From Chitinophaga filiformis (lineage in GTDB: Bacteria > Bacteroidota > Bacteroidia > Chitinophagales > Chitinophagaceae): DNA of 64,000 nucleotides. The translations under genes and the position numbers were made by a program. The notes under the pieces were generated by a model. That model was not told the DNA's origin, did not search any database, and saw only the letters and a list, made by a program, of their open reading frames with translations. Below are positions 44,373-54,183 of the stretch, in pieces; within the stretch, counting starts at the first letter, position 1; each line of letters starts with the position of its first letter. The stretch lies in contig NZ_FNBN01000001.1 of the NCBI RefSeq assembly GCF_900102545.1, positions 730,477 through 794,476 of the forward strand, read 5' to 3'.

Positions 44373-45219
44373 TCTGGCCGGCCTGCTCACACAAGCTGCT
44401 CAGGCTCAGGTAAAACCTGCGGGAGATACCAGTATCAAAAAAACGGCTGTTGATACCACCGCCCGAAAACCTGCGCAACGTCCGCCGGTAACAGCTGCCC
44501 CCACCAAAAAGGCAGTGGATACATCCGGTCCCAGGACAGCGCAACGTCCGACGGCAGCCCCTGTTCCGGCAAAGAAACCGGATTCCATCTATTACGTTCC
44601 CGGCGGCCTCCGTCTAGGTATAGACATCAGCCGCTTTGCACTGCACTTCTTCCAGCCCTACAGAACTGACGTAGCGGTACAGGCAGACGTACGCCTCAAT
44701 AAAAAGCTCTATGGCGCTTTCGAAGTCGGCTACAACCGTACCTCTCACAGCGACAGCAGCTATACTTATAAAGGCAGTGGCGCATATGCCACCGTTGGGA
44801 TAGACTATGATTTCCTGAAAAAGAAAGATCCCAGTGATAAAAATATGGTATACGGCGGTATCCACTATGGCTTTGCCCGAAATACCTACGAAGTTCCTGC
44901 CTACAATATCCACAATAAATACTGGGATTCTGAAACGCCCGGCTCATTCCCTAAAACAAACATGACCGCCCACTGGATCGAGCTGACATTCGGTATGAGA
45001 GTAGAAGCGCTCCCTAATTTCTTCCTGGGATGGGCAGTACGGGAAAAGATCATGGTCAGCAACAATGCAGTTGAAGGGTTTGATCCTATTATTATTCCGG
45101 GTTTTGGCAGCGGCTCCAAGAGTTCGCAGTTCGATATGACCTATACGGTATCTTATTACCTGCCACTGTACAAACTAAAGATCCGCGAATCCCGGGAGCC
45201 TAAAAAGAAGAAGGACTAA
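44338..45219 (+). CDS. DUF6048 family outer-membrane-type protein
   Basis: Exported protein of 293 residues. A signal peptide (FLYSLSISLAGLLTQAAQAQ) is followed by a low-complexity linker with two imperfect copies of a D-T-x-x-K-x-A-Q-R-P unit (residues about 25-80), then a strand-rich domain (GGLRLGIDISRFALHFFQPY, YGAFEVGYNRTS, YATVGIDYDFL, LTFGMRVEALPNFFLGWAVR) that looks like a small beta barrel. It ends with a lysine-rich tail. Translation is probably coupled to the overlapping DUF6452 gene. Its stop codon overlaps that of the convergent acetyltransferase gene. Confidence 0.85.
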   Translation: MIRTFLYSLSISLAGLLTQAAQAQVKPAGDTSIKKTAVDTTARKPAQRPPVTAAPTKKAVDTSGPRTAQRPTAAPVPAKKPDSIYYVPGGLRLGIDISRFALHFFQPYRTDVAVQADVRLNKKLYGAFEVGYNRTSHSDSSYTYKGSGAYATVGIDYDFLKKKDPSDKNMVYGGIHYGFARNTYEVPAYNIHNKYWDSETPGSFPKTNMTAHWIELTFGMRVEALPNFFLGWAVREKIMVSNNAVEGFDPIIIPGFGSGSKSSQFDMTYTVSYYLPLYKLKIRESREPKKKKD

Positions 45220-45671
45220 ACTTCCCTGATCATTTCAATATGTGGGATGTTATCTTCCAGGTACATCTCACTGCTTTGTTTAAAGCCTAAAGAAGCGTAG
45301 AACTTCTCCAGGTACTGCTGTGCGCCTATTTTGATAGGCACTTTACCGAACCGCTCTTCCACTACGGCAATAGAATGTTCCATCAGCTTTTTGCCAATAC
45401 CAGTTCTCCGGGCGCGGGGAGAAGTCACCACCCTTCCAATGGAACACATATCAAACTTGATCCCCGGACCAAACACACGGGTATAGGCAACCAGTTCATT
45501 CTCCAGCTCATCATCAAATCCCATGATATGCACAGCCAGCTGGTCGGCATTATCCATATCCTGGAAAACGCAGTTCTGTTCCACCACAAACACCTCGCTC
45601 CTCAGGCGTAATAATGCGTATAACTCCTGCGTCGTTAACTCTTCAAACGTCTTGGTAATCCAATGTATCAT
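45216..45671 (-). CDS. elaA: GNAT-family acetyltransferase, ElaA-like
   Basis: Cytoplasmic N-acetyltransferase of 151 residues. The ElaA pattern is clear: ELYALLRLRSEVFVVEQNCVFQDMD near the start, then AYTRVFGPG, and the acetyl-CoA loop RVVTSPRARRTGIGKKLME with the RxxGIG P-loop. I start at the ATG at 45671 (MIHWITKTF); the upstream Met at 45713 adds an unlike 14 residues. The acceptor substrate is unknown. The upstream region consists of the palindromic tandem array, so its promoter must lie in the short gap of about 100 bases before the first unit. Confidence 0.9.
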   Translation of the reverse strand: MIHWITKTFEELTTQELYALLRLRSEVFVVEQNCVFQDMDNADQLAVHIMGFDDELENELVAYTRVFGPGIKFDMCSIGRVVTSPRARRTGIGKKLMEHSIAVVEERFGKVPIKIGAQQYLEKFYASLGFKQSSEMYLEDNIPHIEMIREV

Positions 45672-45773
45672 AAGATTGTTGTTTATTGATTTGAGCCTTC
45701 TTCCCAATTGCAAACGGGCCTATATAATAATGCCACCCTCCTTCATAAAAAATCGCGTGTCTACAACAAATGT

Positions 45774-46844
45774 AATTAACAAAACATAATAGGACGCCGT
45801 CAGGTGTCCCGTTGTTTGTAGCGCGGGGTTGAAAACCCCGGGGACGAAAAATAATTGCAGGCCCCGGATTGAATAATGACGTTTCCCCGGGGTTGTTGTG
45901 TGGGTTTTCAACCCCGGGAACGACAACAAACACAACAAATACCAAATGCTACAATAAAAAATAATTAACAAAACACAATAGGACTCCGTCAGGTGTCCCG
46001 TTGTTTGTAGCGCGGGGTTGAAAACCCCGGGGACGAAAAATAATTGCAGGCCCCGGATTGAATAATGACGTTTCCCCGGGGTTGTTGTGCGGGTTTTCAA
46101 CCCCGGGAACGACAACAAACACAACAAATACCAAATGCTACAATAAAAAATAATTAACAAAACACAATAGGACTCCGTTAGGAGTCCCGTTGTTTGTAAC
46201 GCGGGGTTGAAAACCCCGGGGACGAAAAATAATTGCGGGCCCCGGATTGAATAATAACGTTTCCCCGGGGGTGTTGTGCGGGTTTTTTACCCCAGGAACG
46301 ACAACAAACACAACAAATACCAAATCCCACAATAAAAAATAATTAACAAAACACAATAGGACTCCGGTAGGAGTCCCGTTGTTTGTAGCGCGGGGTTGAA
46401 AACCCCGGGTATGAAAAATGATTGGGGCCCCGGATTGAATAATGACGTTCCCCCGGGGGTGTTGTGCGGGTTTTCTACCCCGGGAACGGCAACAAACAAC
46501 AAATACCAAATCCCACAATAAAAAATAATTAACAAAACACAATAGGACTCCGTTAGGAGTCCCGTTGTTTGTAGCGCGGGGTTGAAAACCCCGGGATAAT
46601 GATAACGTTCCCCCGTTGTTTGTTGCGCGGTTCGCCCCCGGTAACGGCAACAAACACAACAAATACCTAATCCCACAATAAAAAATAATTAACAAAACAC
46701 AATAGGACTCCGTTAGGAGTCCCGTTGTTTGTAGCGCGGGGTTGAAAACCCCGGGATAATGATAACGTTCCCCCGTTGTTTGTTGCGCGGTTCGCCCCCG
46801 GTAACGGCAACAAACAACAAATACCAAATCCCACAATAAAAAAT
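45774..46844. repeat. Tandem array of six palindrome-rich units of about 189 bp
   Basis: Six head-to-tail copies start at 45774, 45963, 46152, 46341, 46527 and 46687 (steps 189, 189, 189, 186, 160; last copy 158). Each opens with AATTAACAAAACA, then a 7-bp hairpin (GGACTCC/GGAGTCC, perfect in copies 3-6), a GC-rich element CGGGGTTGAAAACCCCGG and, in copies 1-4, its inverted partner GGTTTTCAACCCCGGG (varied in copies 3 and 4), the two being flanked by GTTGTTTG and CAACAAAC. Units can fold into long hairpins and resemble REP-type elements. Copies 1-2 are almost identical; copies 5-6 share the same ~28-bp internal deletion. The array lies between two divergent gene starts and has no spacer-like variable sequence. 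Confidence 0.92.
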
Positions 46845-46882
46845 AATAAATTAGCCCTCGAATTTCGAGAAACAGCAACATT

Positions 46883-48379
46883 ATGAGTACCCATGCCATT
46901 CCATTCCTATCACTTGAGCACATCACTGTTCGTTACCTGGATAAAACCCTTTTCACCGGTCTGGACTGGCATATCAATACAGGAGAACAATGGGCGATCA
47001 CCGGCCCCAGTGGCTCCGGTAAATCCGCCCTTCTCAGTACAATAGCAGGAAAGTTCAATGTGATCAATGGCAGTATACATCATCATTTCAGCGAAACTTA
47101 CCGCCAGCAGCATACCATCACCGACCCATATTTCAGTTACCGCGACCTGCAGGCATTGGTAGGACACCACCATACCTTCAGAAACCGCTCCAATACCACC
47201 ACAGACTTCTACTATCAGCAGCGGTTCAATAGCATGGACTCTTCAGACGCACCTACCGTACGGGAATACCTCTACGGAGAATCCGGCGGTACGCCTGAAC
47301 AGACGCCCATCCTGGAACCACTGAAGATCCCGGCATTGATGGATAAAGAGCTGATCAAGCTCTCCAACGGAGAAACCCGCCGTGTGATGATTGCAAAATC
47401 ATTGTTAAAACAGCCGGTATTGCTGATGCTGGACAATCCTTTCAGTGGTTTGGACGTTCAAACGAGAAAGCACTTCAGTGACATGGTGAACAGGATCATT
47501 GCCGGAGGTACGACCGTATTGCTGGTCACTTCCCCTACGGAAATACCGGAAAATATCACCCATGTCCTGACATTGGAAGAAGGCCGTATAACAGGGAAGT
47601 ACACACGGGAAGAATACCTGAAAATACCTCAGGCAACTACTACCCAAAGCTGGCAGGTAGACGAAGAAAAGATAAGGGCGATTGTGAAAAACACGCCGTC
47701 TCCATATGAAACCATCATCAGGATGGAGCACATAAAAGTACAGTATGGCGAACATTTGATCCTCGACGATGTTAACTGGATAGTAAAGCCTAATGAAAAA
47801 TGGGCTTTGCTCGGTCATAACGGCGCAGGGAAATCGACCCTGCTAAGCCTGATCAATGGCGATAATCCACAGGCTTATGCACAGGAACTGTACCTGTTTG
47901 ACCGGAAGAGAGGTAGCGGAGAAAGCATCTGGGATATTAAAAAGAAGATAGGCTTTGTATCACCCGAATTACACCAATACTTCCAGGCCGGCAGTAATTG
48001 CCTGCAGGTAGTAGTATCAGGCTTCTTTGATATTATCGGTAGCAACCGCCAGGGCACTGCTGAACAACAGGAACACGCCGCTGCGTGGATGGATATACTG
48101 GACATTGCATCATATGCAAACCAGGCTTTTAAAGGAGTTCCCGAAAGTGTACAGCGACTGACCCTCCTGGCCCGCGCCCTGGTAAAAGAACCCCCATTGC
48201 TCATTTTCGATGAACCCTGCCAGGGATTGGACCAGCAACAAAAGGATCATTTCAAACATGTTATCGATATCCTATGTGGTGTGATGGATCTGACCCTTAT
48301 ATTCGTTACGCACTACCAGGAAGAAATTCCGGCAGCAGTTACCAATGTCTTGAAACTGGAAAGGGGAAGATCCATATAA
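46883..48379 (+). CDS. Double ABC-domain ATP-binding protein (ModF-like)
   Basis: Soluble protein of 498 residues with two ABC domains and no membrane segment. Domain 1: Walker A GPSGSGKSA (41-49), signature KLSNGETRR, Walker B VLLMLDNPFSGLD, switch LLVTSPTE. Domain 2: Walker A GHNGAGKST (311-319), signature-position VPESVQRL, Walker B LLIFDEPCQGLD, switch IFVTHYQEE. Domain 1 thus lacks the catalytic Glu (Asn instead) and the switch His (Ser), and domain 2 lacks the LSGGQ core, so one composite site is canonical and the other degenerate. The likeness to ModF is by length and layout; no molybdate transporter genes are near, and the function is unknown. Confidence 0.88.
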   Translation: MSTHAIPFLSLEHITVRYLDKTLFTGLDWHINTGEQWAITGPSGSGKSALLSTIAGKFNVINGSIHHHFSETYRQQHTITDPYFSYRDLQALVGHHHTFRNRSNTTTDFYYQQRFNSMDSSDAPTVREYLYGESGGTPEQTPILEPLKIPALMDKELIKLSNGETRRVMIAKSLLKQPVLLMLDNPFSGLDVQTRKHFSDMVNRIIAGGTTVLLVTSPTEIPENITHVLTLEEGRITGKYTREEYLKIPQATTTQSWQVDEEKIRAIVKNTPSPYETIIRMEHIKVQYGEHLILDDVNWIVKPNEKWALLGHNGAGKSTLLSLINGDNPQAYAQELYLFDRKRGSGESIWDIKKKIGFVSPELHQYFQAGSNCLQVVVSGFFDIIGSNRQGTAEQQEHAAAWMDILDIASYANQAFKGVPESVQRLTLLARALVKEPPLLIFDEPCQGLDQQQKDHFKHVIDILCGVMDLTLIFVTHYQEEIPAAVTNVLKLERGRSI

Positions 48380-48433
48380 TAAAATTCTTATACATTTAGT
48401 TTACCTTTATATCTTAAACAGCATTTAAACCTC

Positions 48434-51400
48434 ATGGGTCCCAAAAAACGCCTGGCGGTCGTCTCCGCCTTCGCTGTGTGCCTGCTCATTACTTGCATCA
48501 CAGCCTGTAAAAACACGAAAACAGTCATGAACCCTGCCCTGGCAAAGTACATTGAAGCCTATACCGCCGGGGTTATTTCGAGGCAAAGTACAATCCGGGT
48601 ACAACTGACGAACAATGTGAATGTTACTCATACACAGAATGAACCTGTGGAAGAGGAACTCTTCGATTTCAGCCCCAATATCAAAGGAAAGGCTTACTGG
48701 GTAGATGCCACTACAGTCGAGTTCAGGCCCGATGCCAATCTCGAACCCGGCAAAAACTACAAGGCTACCTTTAAACTGGGTAAGGTCATGAAGGTGGAAA
48801 AAGATCTGAAGGAGTTCGACTTCGAATTCCTCGTTATCAAGCCATCGTATGCCATAGAAGAGTATGGCCTGAAAGCGGCAGGCAGCAATGTCCTGAATAA
48901 AATGACCTTCTCGGGTGCTATCAGTACCGCCGATAACGAAGATCCACAAAAGATCGAAAAGGTAGTCAACGCTACCTATGAGGGTAAAAAAGTGGCCATT
49001 ACCTGGCAGCATAATGCGGCAGATAAAGTATCTACGTTCACCATCGAAAACCTGGTACGTGCAGACAAAGGCAATGGCTCCCGTAAACTTGAACTGATCT
49101 GGGACGGTAAACCACTGAATGTGGACCTCTCCGGTAAGAAGACAGTAGAAGTACCTGCTATCTCCGACTTTAAAGTATTGGACGTACGTGCAGTAGCTGA
49201 AACAGAACAATACGTACTCGTACAGTTCTCCGACCCTGTCAGCGTAGCACAGACACTGGACGGTCTGATCGGTGTGAGCGGCGTAAGCGATCTCCGCTTC
49301 TCTATTGAAGGAAGTGAGGTGAAAGTGTTCGCCCCAAAAAGACTGGAAGGAGACTATAACGTGGTGGTAAATGAAGGTATCCTGAATGTGGCCGATAGCA
49401 AACTGGAACAAAGCTTCTCTGCGAATATCGTCTTCGAAAATACCCAGCCTTCCGTGACCATCCCCGGCAAAGGAGTGATACTACCGGAAAGCAATAAACT
49501 GGTGATGCCTTTTGAAGCAGTGAACCTAAGTGCTGTAGACGTTACCATCATCAAGATCTACGAGAACAATATCCCACAATATTTACAACAGAATGGACTG
49601 GACGGTAACGCGGAATTACGCCGTGTTGGTCGTCCCGTAGTGGAAAAGACCATCCGCCTGGATGCTGATAAATCACTCAACCTCCACAAACGCAACCGCT
49701 TCTACCTGGATATGGAGAAACTGCTGCGTACCGAACCGGGAGCTATTTACCGTGTAACCATCGGTTTCCGGAAGTCCTATTCCCTCCTGGGATGTTCTTC
49801 CACCGAAACTGCAACTGAAAACAACAGCGGTGAAGGAGAAAGTGATGAAGAATACTATGGTGGCTATTACGGTAACGAAAAGGTAGATGAAGACGATGAT
49901 TTCTGGCGCCGTTACGATAGCTACTACCCATATGGTTATTCCTGGGATGAGCGTGATAACCCATGCGCCAATTCTTACTACAATAAAGACAGATGGGCTT
50001 CCCGCAACGTCTTCTCCTCTAATATCGGCCTTACCGCCAAAAGAGGAAATGACAACAGCATGCTGATTGCCGTAACAGATATCCGCGATACCAAACCAAT
50101 GATCGGTGTTGAACTGGAACTGCTCGACTACCAGAACCAGGTTATCTTCAAGACCAAGAGTGATGGTGACGGTCTGGCTACTTTCGATTTGAAACGCAAG
50201 CCTTACCTCCTCATCGCTAAAAAAGATGATGAAAGAGGATACCTGAAACTGGATGATGGTAACTCACTGCCACTCGGTCGTTTTGATGTAAAAGGTGAAG
50301 AAGTACAGAGCGGTATCAAAGGCTTCCTGTATGGCGAACGTGGTGTATGGCGCCCCGGCGATACCCTGTTCCTGACCTTCATCCTGGAAGATAAACAACA
50401 GAAACTGCCACCTAATCACCCGGTAACACTGGAACTGTACAATCCTAAAGGACAGTTATACAGACAGCTGAACGGACTGCAGTCGGTAAATGGTTTCTAC
50501 CGCTTTACAACAGCTACTTCTCCGGATGATCTGACTGGTAACTGGACGGCGAAAGTAAAGGTAGGTGGTGCCGTATTTACCAAAAACCTCCGCATAGAAA
50601 CTGTTAAGCCAAACAGGCTGAAAATAGATCTCAACTTTGGCAGGAATACAACGCTCTCAAAGACCTCTCCGACTGAAGGTACACTGAATGCCCGCTGGTT
50701 ATTCGGCGCAGCTGCACAGAACCTGAAAGCGAAGGTGGATGTATCCCTGACACAGCAGACTACCAGCTTTAAGAACTTTAAGGATTACCACTTCGATGAT
50801 CCGATCACTCACTTCGAAGCTGAAAGCAAGACCATCTTTGAAAGCAGCCTGGGCGAGAATGGTACCGCACCTGTAAAGGTAGACCTGCCATTGGGTAAAC
50901 TGGCTCCTGGTCAGCTGAAGGCCAGCTTTGAGATCAAAGTATTTGAACCAGGTGGCGATTTCAGTATTGACCACTTCTCCATGCCATACAATCCGTTTGC
51001 ATCTTATACCGGTATCAGAATGCCGGAAGGCGATCGTATGACAGGTATGCTGCTGACCGATAAAGCACATCCTATCAGCATTGTGAACGTAGATGAAAAT
51101 GGTAATCTGCTGAGCGGTAACCAGGAAGTACAGGTAGAACTGTACAAGATCCGCTGGCGCTGGTGGTGGGACGAGAACAGTGAAGATGAATTCAGCAACT
51201 TCACACAGGATAGCTACAACCAGCTGCTGAAGAAAGAAACAATGACCCTGCACGGTGGTAAAGGCACCTGGAACCTTCAGATTGCCTACCCTGACTGGGG
51301 GCGCTACCTCGTACGTGTAAAAGACCTGAAGAGCGGTCATACCAGCGGTCAGGCAGTGTATATCGACTGGCCGGGATGGGCAGAAAGGGTGCAGAAAGAG

Positions 51401-54031
51401 AATCCTTCTGAAGCCTCTATGCTGGTGTTTACATCAGATAAAAGCCAGTACAACGTAGGTGATGATATCACACTCACCATTCCGAGCAGCGAAGGCGGCC
51501 GCGGGCTGGTCAGCATCGAATCCGGCAGCAAGGTGTTGAAAACCTTCTGGATCGATACACAGAAAGGCCAGACCGTTTACAAGTTCAAGGCAGAGAAAGA
51601 AATGGCGCCAAACATTTATGTGAACGTCAGCCTGCTGCAAAAACATGCCAATACCAAAAACGATCTGCCTATCCGCATGTACGGCGTGATCCCGATCACC
51701 ATCGATGATGCGAATACCGTATTAAAACCGGTGATCACCATGCCTGACAAACTGGAACCTGAACAGAATGCCAGCATCACTGTATCTGAAGCCAACGGAA
51801 AGGCAATGACCTATACCATTGCACTGGTAGATGAAGGCCTGCTGGACCTGACCCGTTTCAAAACACCTGATCCGCACAGTGCTTTTTACGCACGTGAAGC
51901 GCTGGGTGTGAAAACATGGGATCTGTTTGACTATGTGATCGGTGCATGGGGTGGCGACTTAGAACGTATCCTGAGCATTGGTGGTGACGAAGGACTGAAT
52001 AAAAATGCAGGTAATGCAAAAGCGAACCGCTTCAAACCTGTTGTATTATACATGGGTCCATTCACACTGAAAGGTGGCAAACAAACCCATAACTTCAAAC
52101 TGCCTCCATATGTAGGCTCTGTGAAAGCAATGGTAGTAGCAGGTCAGGATGGTGCTTACGGTGCTGCTGAAAAAGTAGTAGCTGTGAAGAAACCACTCAT
52201 GCTGCTGACCACACTGCCACGTGTACTGGGACCTTCAGAAACTATCCAGTTACCGGTAACCGTATTCGGACTGGAAAACAATATCCGCTCTGCGAAAGTA
52301 ACGCTGGCTACCAGCGCGCTGCTGGAAGTGGTGGGTGAGCGTACCAAGACGGTTACCTTCGCTCAGCCGGGAGAGCAGATCGTTTACTTTGATGTGCGTG
52401 TAAGACCACAGGTAGGTATCGCAAAAGTGAAAGTGACTGCTACCAGCGGCGCTGCGAAAGCAGAGGATGAAACCGAGCTGGAAATACGTAATCCGAACCC
52501 GGTAATTACCACTGTACAGGAAACAACCCTGCAGGCGGGTCAGAGCTGGAGCGCTACCTATAAACCTGCTGGTATGGCCGGTACCAATACCGGTGTGCTG
52601 GAAGTATCTACTATTCCTGCACTGAACCTGGCGAAACGACTGAATTACCTGATCCAGTATCCGCATGGATGTGTGGAACAAACCACCTCCAGCGTATTCC
52701 CTCAACTGGCGTTGAACCAGCTGATGGACCTGAAACAGGGTGAACTGGCGAATATTGACCGTAATATCAAAGCTGGTATCAACCGCCTGAAAGGCTTCCA
52801 GACTTCCGATGGAGGTATGAGCTACTGGCCGGGAGAAGGACAGTCGGACGAGTGGGGCACGAACTATGCCGGTCACTTCCTGCTGGAAGCACAGGCGAAA
52901 GGCTATGAATTGCCGGCCGGCATGCTGGACCAGTGGAAGAAATACCAGCGTAACAAAGCTGGTTCATGGGCGCCGTCCACTACCAACTTCTATGGTGGCG
53001 ATCTGACACAGGCTTATCGTCTGTACCTGCTGGCACTGGCCAAGGTGCCTGAACTGGGTGCGATGAACCGCCTGAAAGAATTCAAGTACCTGTCTAACGA
53101 AGCGAAATGGAGACTGGCAGCAGCTTATAAACTGTCTGGTCAGCCGGAATTGGCCAATACCCTGGTAAGAACATTACCTACAGATGTGAAACCATACAAT
53201 CAACTGGGTGGCACCTTCGGTTCCGACCTGCGTGATAAAGCTATGATACTGGAAACGCTCACCATCCTGGGGCAGCGTACACGTGCAAACGAGCTGCTGA
53301 AACAGATAGCGTCTAACCTTGCACAGGATAGCTGGTACAGTACACAGACCACCGCTTATGCGCTGATCGCTGTTGCCAAATATTGTGGTGTGAACAGCAG
53401 TGGCAATAAGATGACCTTCAGCTATACGCTGAATGGCGCCAGCAATACTGTCAACGGTAGCTCTTATGTAGCCCAGGTGCCTGTTAGCTTCGCCAGCATG
53501 GCAGATGGCAGCGTAAGCATCCAGAACAAAGGACAGAATGTGTTGTATACCCGCCTCATTCTCCAGGGTCGTCCGGATGCTGGCCAGGAACCCAATGTGC
53601 CTAACAATCCTGATGTACTGGATATCCAGGTGAAATATAGCACCCGTGATGGTAAAGTCCTCGATCCGGCTTCCCTGCGTCAGGGAGCAGACTTCCTGGC
53701 AACTGTCACCATCCGCAATCCGGGTAAACGCGGCTATTACGAGCAGATGGCTTTGACGGAGATATTCCCAAGTGGATGGGAGATCATCAATACCCGTCTG
53801 ATGGACAATGACAGCACCTTCCGTTCATCACCATATACCTACAAGGATATCCGTGATGACAGAGTGTACACTTACTTTAATATTGAAGAAAACAAAACAC
53901 GCACTTACAACGTGCTGCTGAATGCGGCCTACCTCGGCCGTTATTACCTGCCAGCCGTATCCTGCGAAGCAATGTATGACAATACCATACACGCCTTCCT
54001 GCCGGGCAAGTGGGTGGAAGTAACGAAATAA
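48434..54031 (+). CDS. Bacterial alpha-2-macroglobulin family lipoprotein
   Basis: Periplasmic protease-trapping lipoprotein of 1865 residues. Lipobox Cys25 (CITACKN) anchors it. Macroglobulin-like domains fill the first ~1200 residues (for example GFLYGERGVWRPGDTLFLTF, the conserved MG block), followed by the bait and alpha-2-macroglobulin domain (YTIALVDEGLLDLTRFKTPD) and the thioester region with CVEQ at Cys1413 (YPHGCVEQTTSS), then the helical terpenoid-cyclase-like domain (GINRLKGFQTSDGGMSYWPG). Residues about 460-520 are an acidic, Tyr-rich insertion (EEYYGGYYGNEK). The pbpC gene follows, the known yfhM-pbpC pairing: when the wall is breached the trap inhibits invading proteases while PbpC repairs peptidoglycan. 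Confidence 0.95.
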   Translation: MGPKKRLAVVSAFAVCLLITCITACKNTKTVMNPALAKYIEAYTAGVISRQSTIRVQLTNNVNVTHTQNEPVEEELFDFSPNIKGKAYWVDATTVEFRPDANLEPGKNYKATFKLGKVMKVEKDLKEFDFEFLVIKPSYAIEEYGLKAAGSNVLNKMTFSGAISTADNEDPQKIEKVVNATYEGKKVAITWQHNAADKVSTFTIENLVRADKGNGSRKLELIWDGKPLNVDLSGKKTVEVPAISDFKVLDVRAVAETEQYVLVQFSDPVSVAQTLDGLIGVSGVSDLRFSIEGSEVKVFAPKRLEGDYNVVVNEGILNVADSKLEQSFSANIVFENTQPSVTIPGKGVILPESNKLVMPFEAVNLSAVDVTIIKIYENNIPQYLQQNGLDGNAELRRVGRPVVEKTIRLDADKSLNLHKRNRFYLDMEKLLRTEPGAIYRVTIGFRKSYSLLGCSSTETATENNSGEGESDEEYYGGYYGNEKVDEDDDFWRRYDSYYPYGYSWDERDNPCANSYYNKDRWASRNVFSSNIGLTAKRGNDNSMLIAVTDIRDTKPMIGVELELLDYQNQVIFKTKSDGDGLATFDLKRKPYLLIAKKDDERGYLKLDDGNSLPLGRFDVKGEEVQSGIKGFLYGERGVWRPGDTLFLTFILEDKQQKLPPNHPVTLELYNPKGQLYRQLNGLQSVNGFYRFTTATSPDDLTGNWTAKVKVGGAVFTKNLRIETVKPNRLKIDLNFGRNTTLSKTSPTEGTLNARWLFGAAAQNLKAKVDVSLTQQTTSFKNFKDYHFDDPITHFEAESKTIFESSLGENGTAPVKVDLPLGKLAPGQLKASFEIKVFEPGGDFSIDHFSMPYNPFASYTGIRMPEGDRMTGMLLTDKAHPISIVNVDENGNLLSGNQEVQVELYKIRWRWWWDENSEDEFSNFTQDSYNQLLKKETMTLHGGKGTWNLQIAYPDWGRYLVRVKDLKSGHTSGQAVYIDWPGWAERVQKENPSEASMLVFTSDKSQYNVGDDITLTIPSSEGGRGLVSIESGSKVLKTFWIDTQKGQTVYKFKAEKEMAPNIYVNVSLLQKHANTKNDLPIRMYGVIPITIDDANTVLKPVITMPDKLEPEQNASITVSEANGKAMTYTIALVDEGLLDLTRFKTPDPHSAFYAREALGVKTWDLFDYVIGAWGGDLERILSIGGDEGLNKNAGNAKANRFKPVVLYMGPFTLKGGKQTHNFKLPPYVGSVKAMVVAGQDGAYGAAEKVVAVKKPLMLLTTLPRVLGPSETIQLPVTVFGLENNIRSAKVTLATSALLEVVGERTKTVTFAQPGEQIVYFDVRVRPQVGIAKVKVTATSGAAKAEDETELEIRNPNPVITTVQETTLQAGQSWSATYKPAGMAGTNTGVLEVSTIPALNLAKRLNYLIQYPHGCVEQTTSSVFPQLALNQLMDLKQGELANIDRNIKAGINRLKGFQTSDGGMSYWPGEGQSDEWGTNYAGHFLLEAQAKGYELPAGMLDQWKKYQRNKAGSWAPSTTNFYGGDLTQAYRLYLLALAKVPELGAMNRLKEFKYLSNEAKWRLAAAYKLSGQPELANTLVRTLPTDVKPYNQLGGTFGSDLRDKAMILETLTILGQRTRANELLKQIASNLAQDSWYSTQTTAYALIAVAKYCGVNSSGNKMTFSYTLNGASNTVNGSSYVAQVPVSFASMADGSVSIQNKGQNVLYTRLILQGRPDAGQEPNVPNNPDVLDIQVKYSTRDGKVLDPASLRQGADFLATVTIRNPGKRGYYEQMALTEIFPSGWEIINTRLMDNDSTFRSSPYTYKDIRDDRVYTYFNIEENKTRTYNVLLNAAYLGRYYLPAVSCEAMYDNTIHAFLPGKWVEVTK

Positions 54032-54044
54032 AGATTTAACAACT

Positions 54045-54110
54045 GACTGCCGTTTAGTGAAGCAAGAGGGATAGCGCTCCTGATTGTTTTGCTAAACGGC
54101 AGTCTTTTTT
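54045..54110 (+). terminator. Rho-independent terminator after the macroglobulin gene
   Basis: A 13-bp stem (GACTGCCGTTTAG at 54045-54057, complement at 54092-54104) with a 34-base loop is followed by six T. It separates the macroglobulin gene from pbpC, so pbpC probably has its own promoter in the 73 bases that follow. Confidence 0.85.
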
Positions 54111-54183
54111 CAGATATCAGCGCCCCTGCAACAAACATTGTCCCCTACATTTTATTCCCGATTCTTATTCCTAATTTTACCTC

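Noticed and set aside
45774..46844. CRISPR array
   Set aside because: Units are 158-189 bp of full homology with no short repeat/variable spacer alternation and no cas genes nearby.
45720..46926. Long minus-strand open frames (up to 262 codons) across the tandem array
   Set aside because: The 189-bp unit is a multiple of three and lacks stops in these frames, so they stay open by repetition; the translation is a repeated low-quality sequence overlapping inverted repeats, with no signal of a real protein.
48425..49411. 328-codon frame antisense to the macroglobulin gene
   Set aside because: It lies wholly opposite a confident coding gene and its translation is without family features. The same holds for the antisense frames at 39233-40174 (fabF) and 59492-60508 (pepO).
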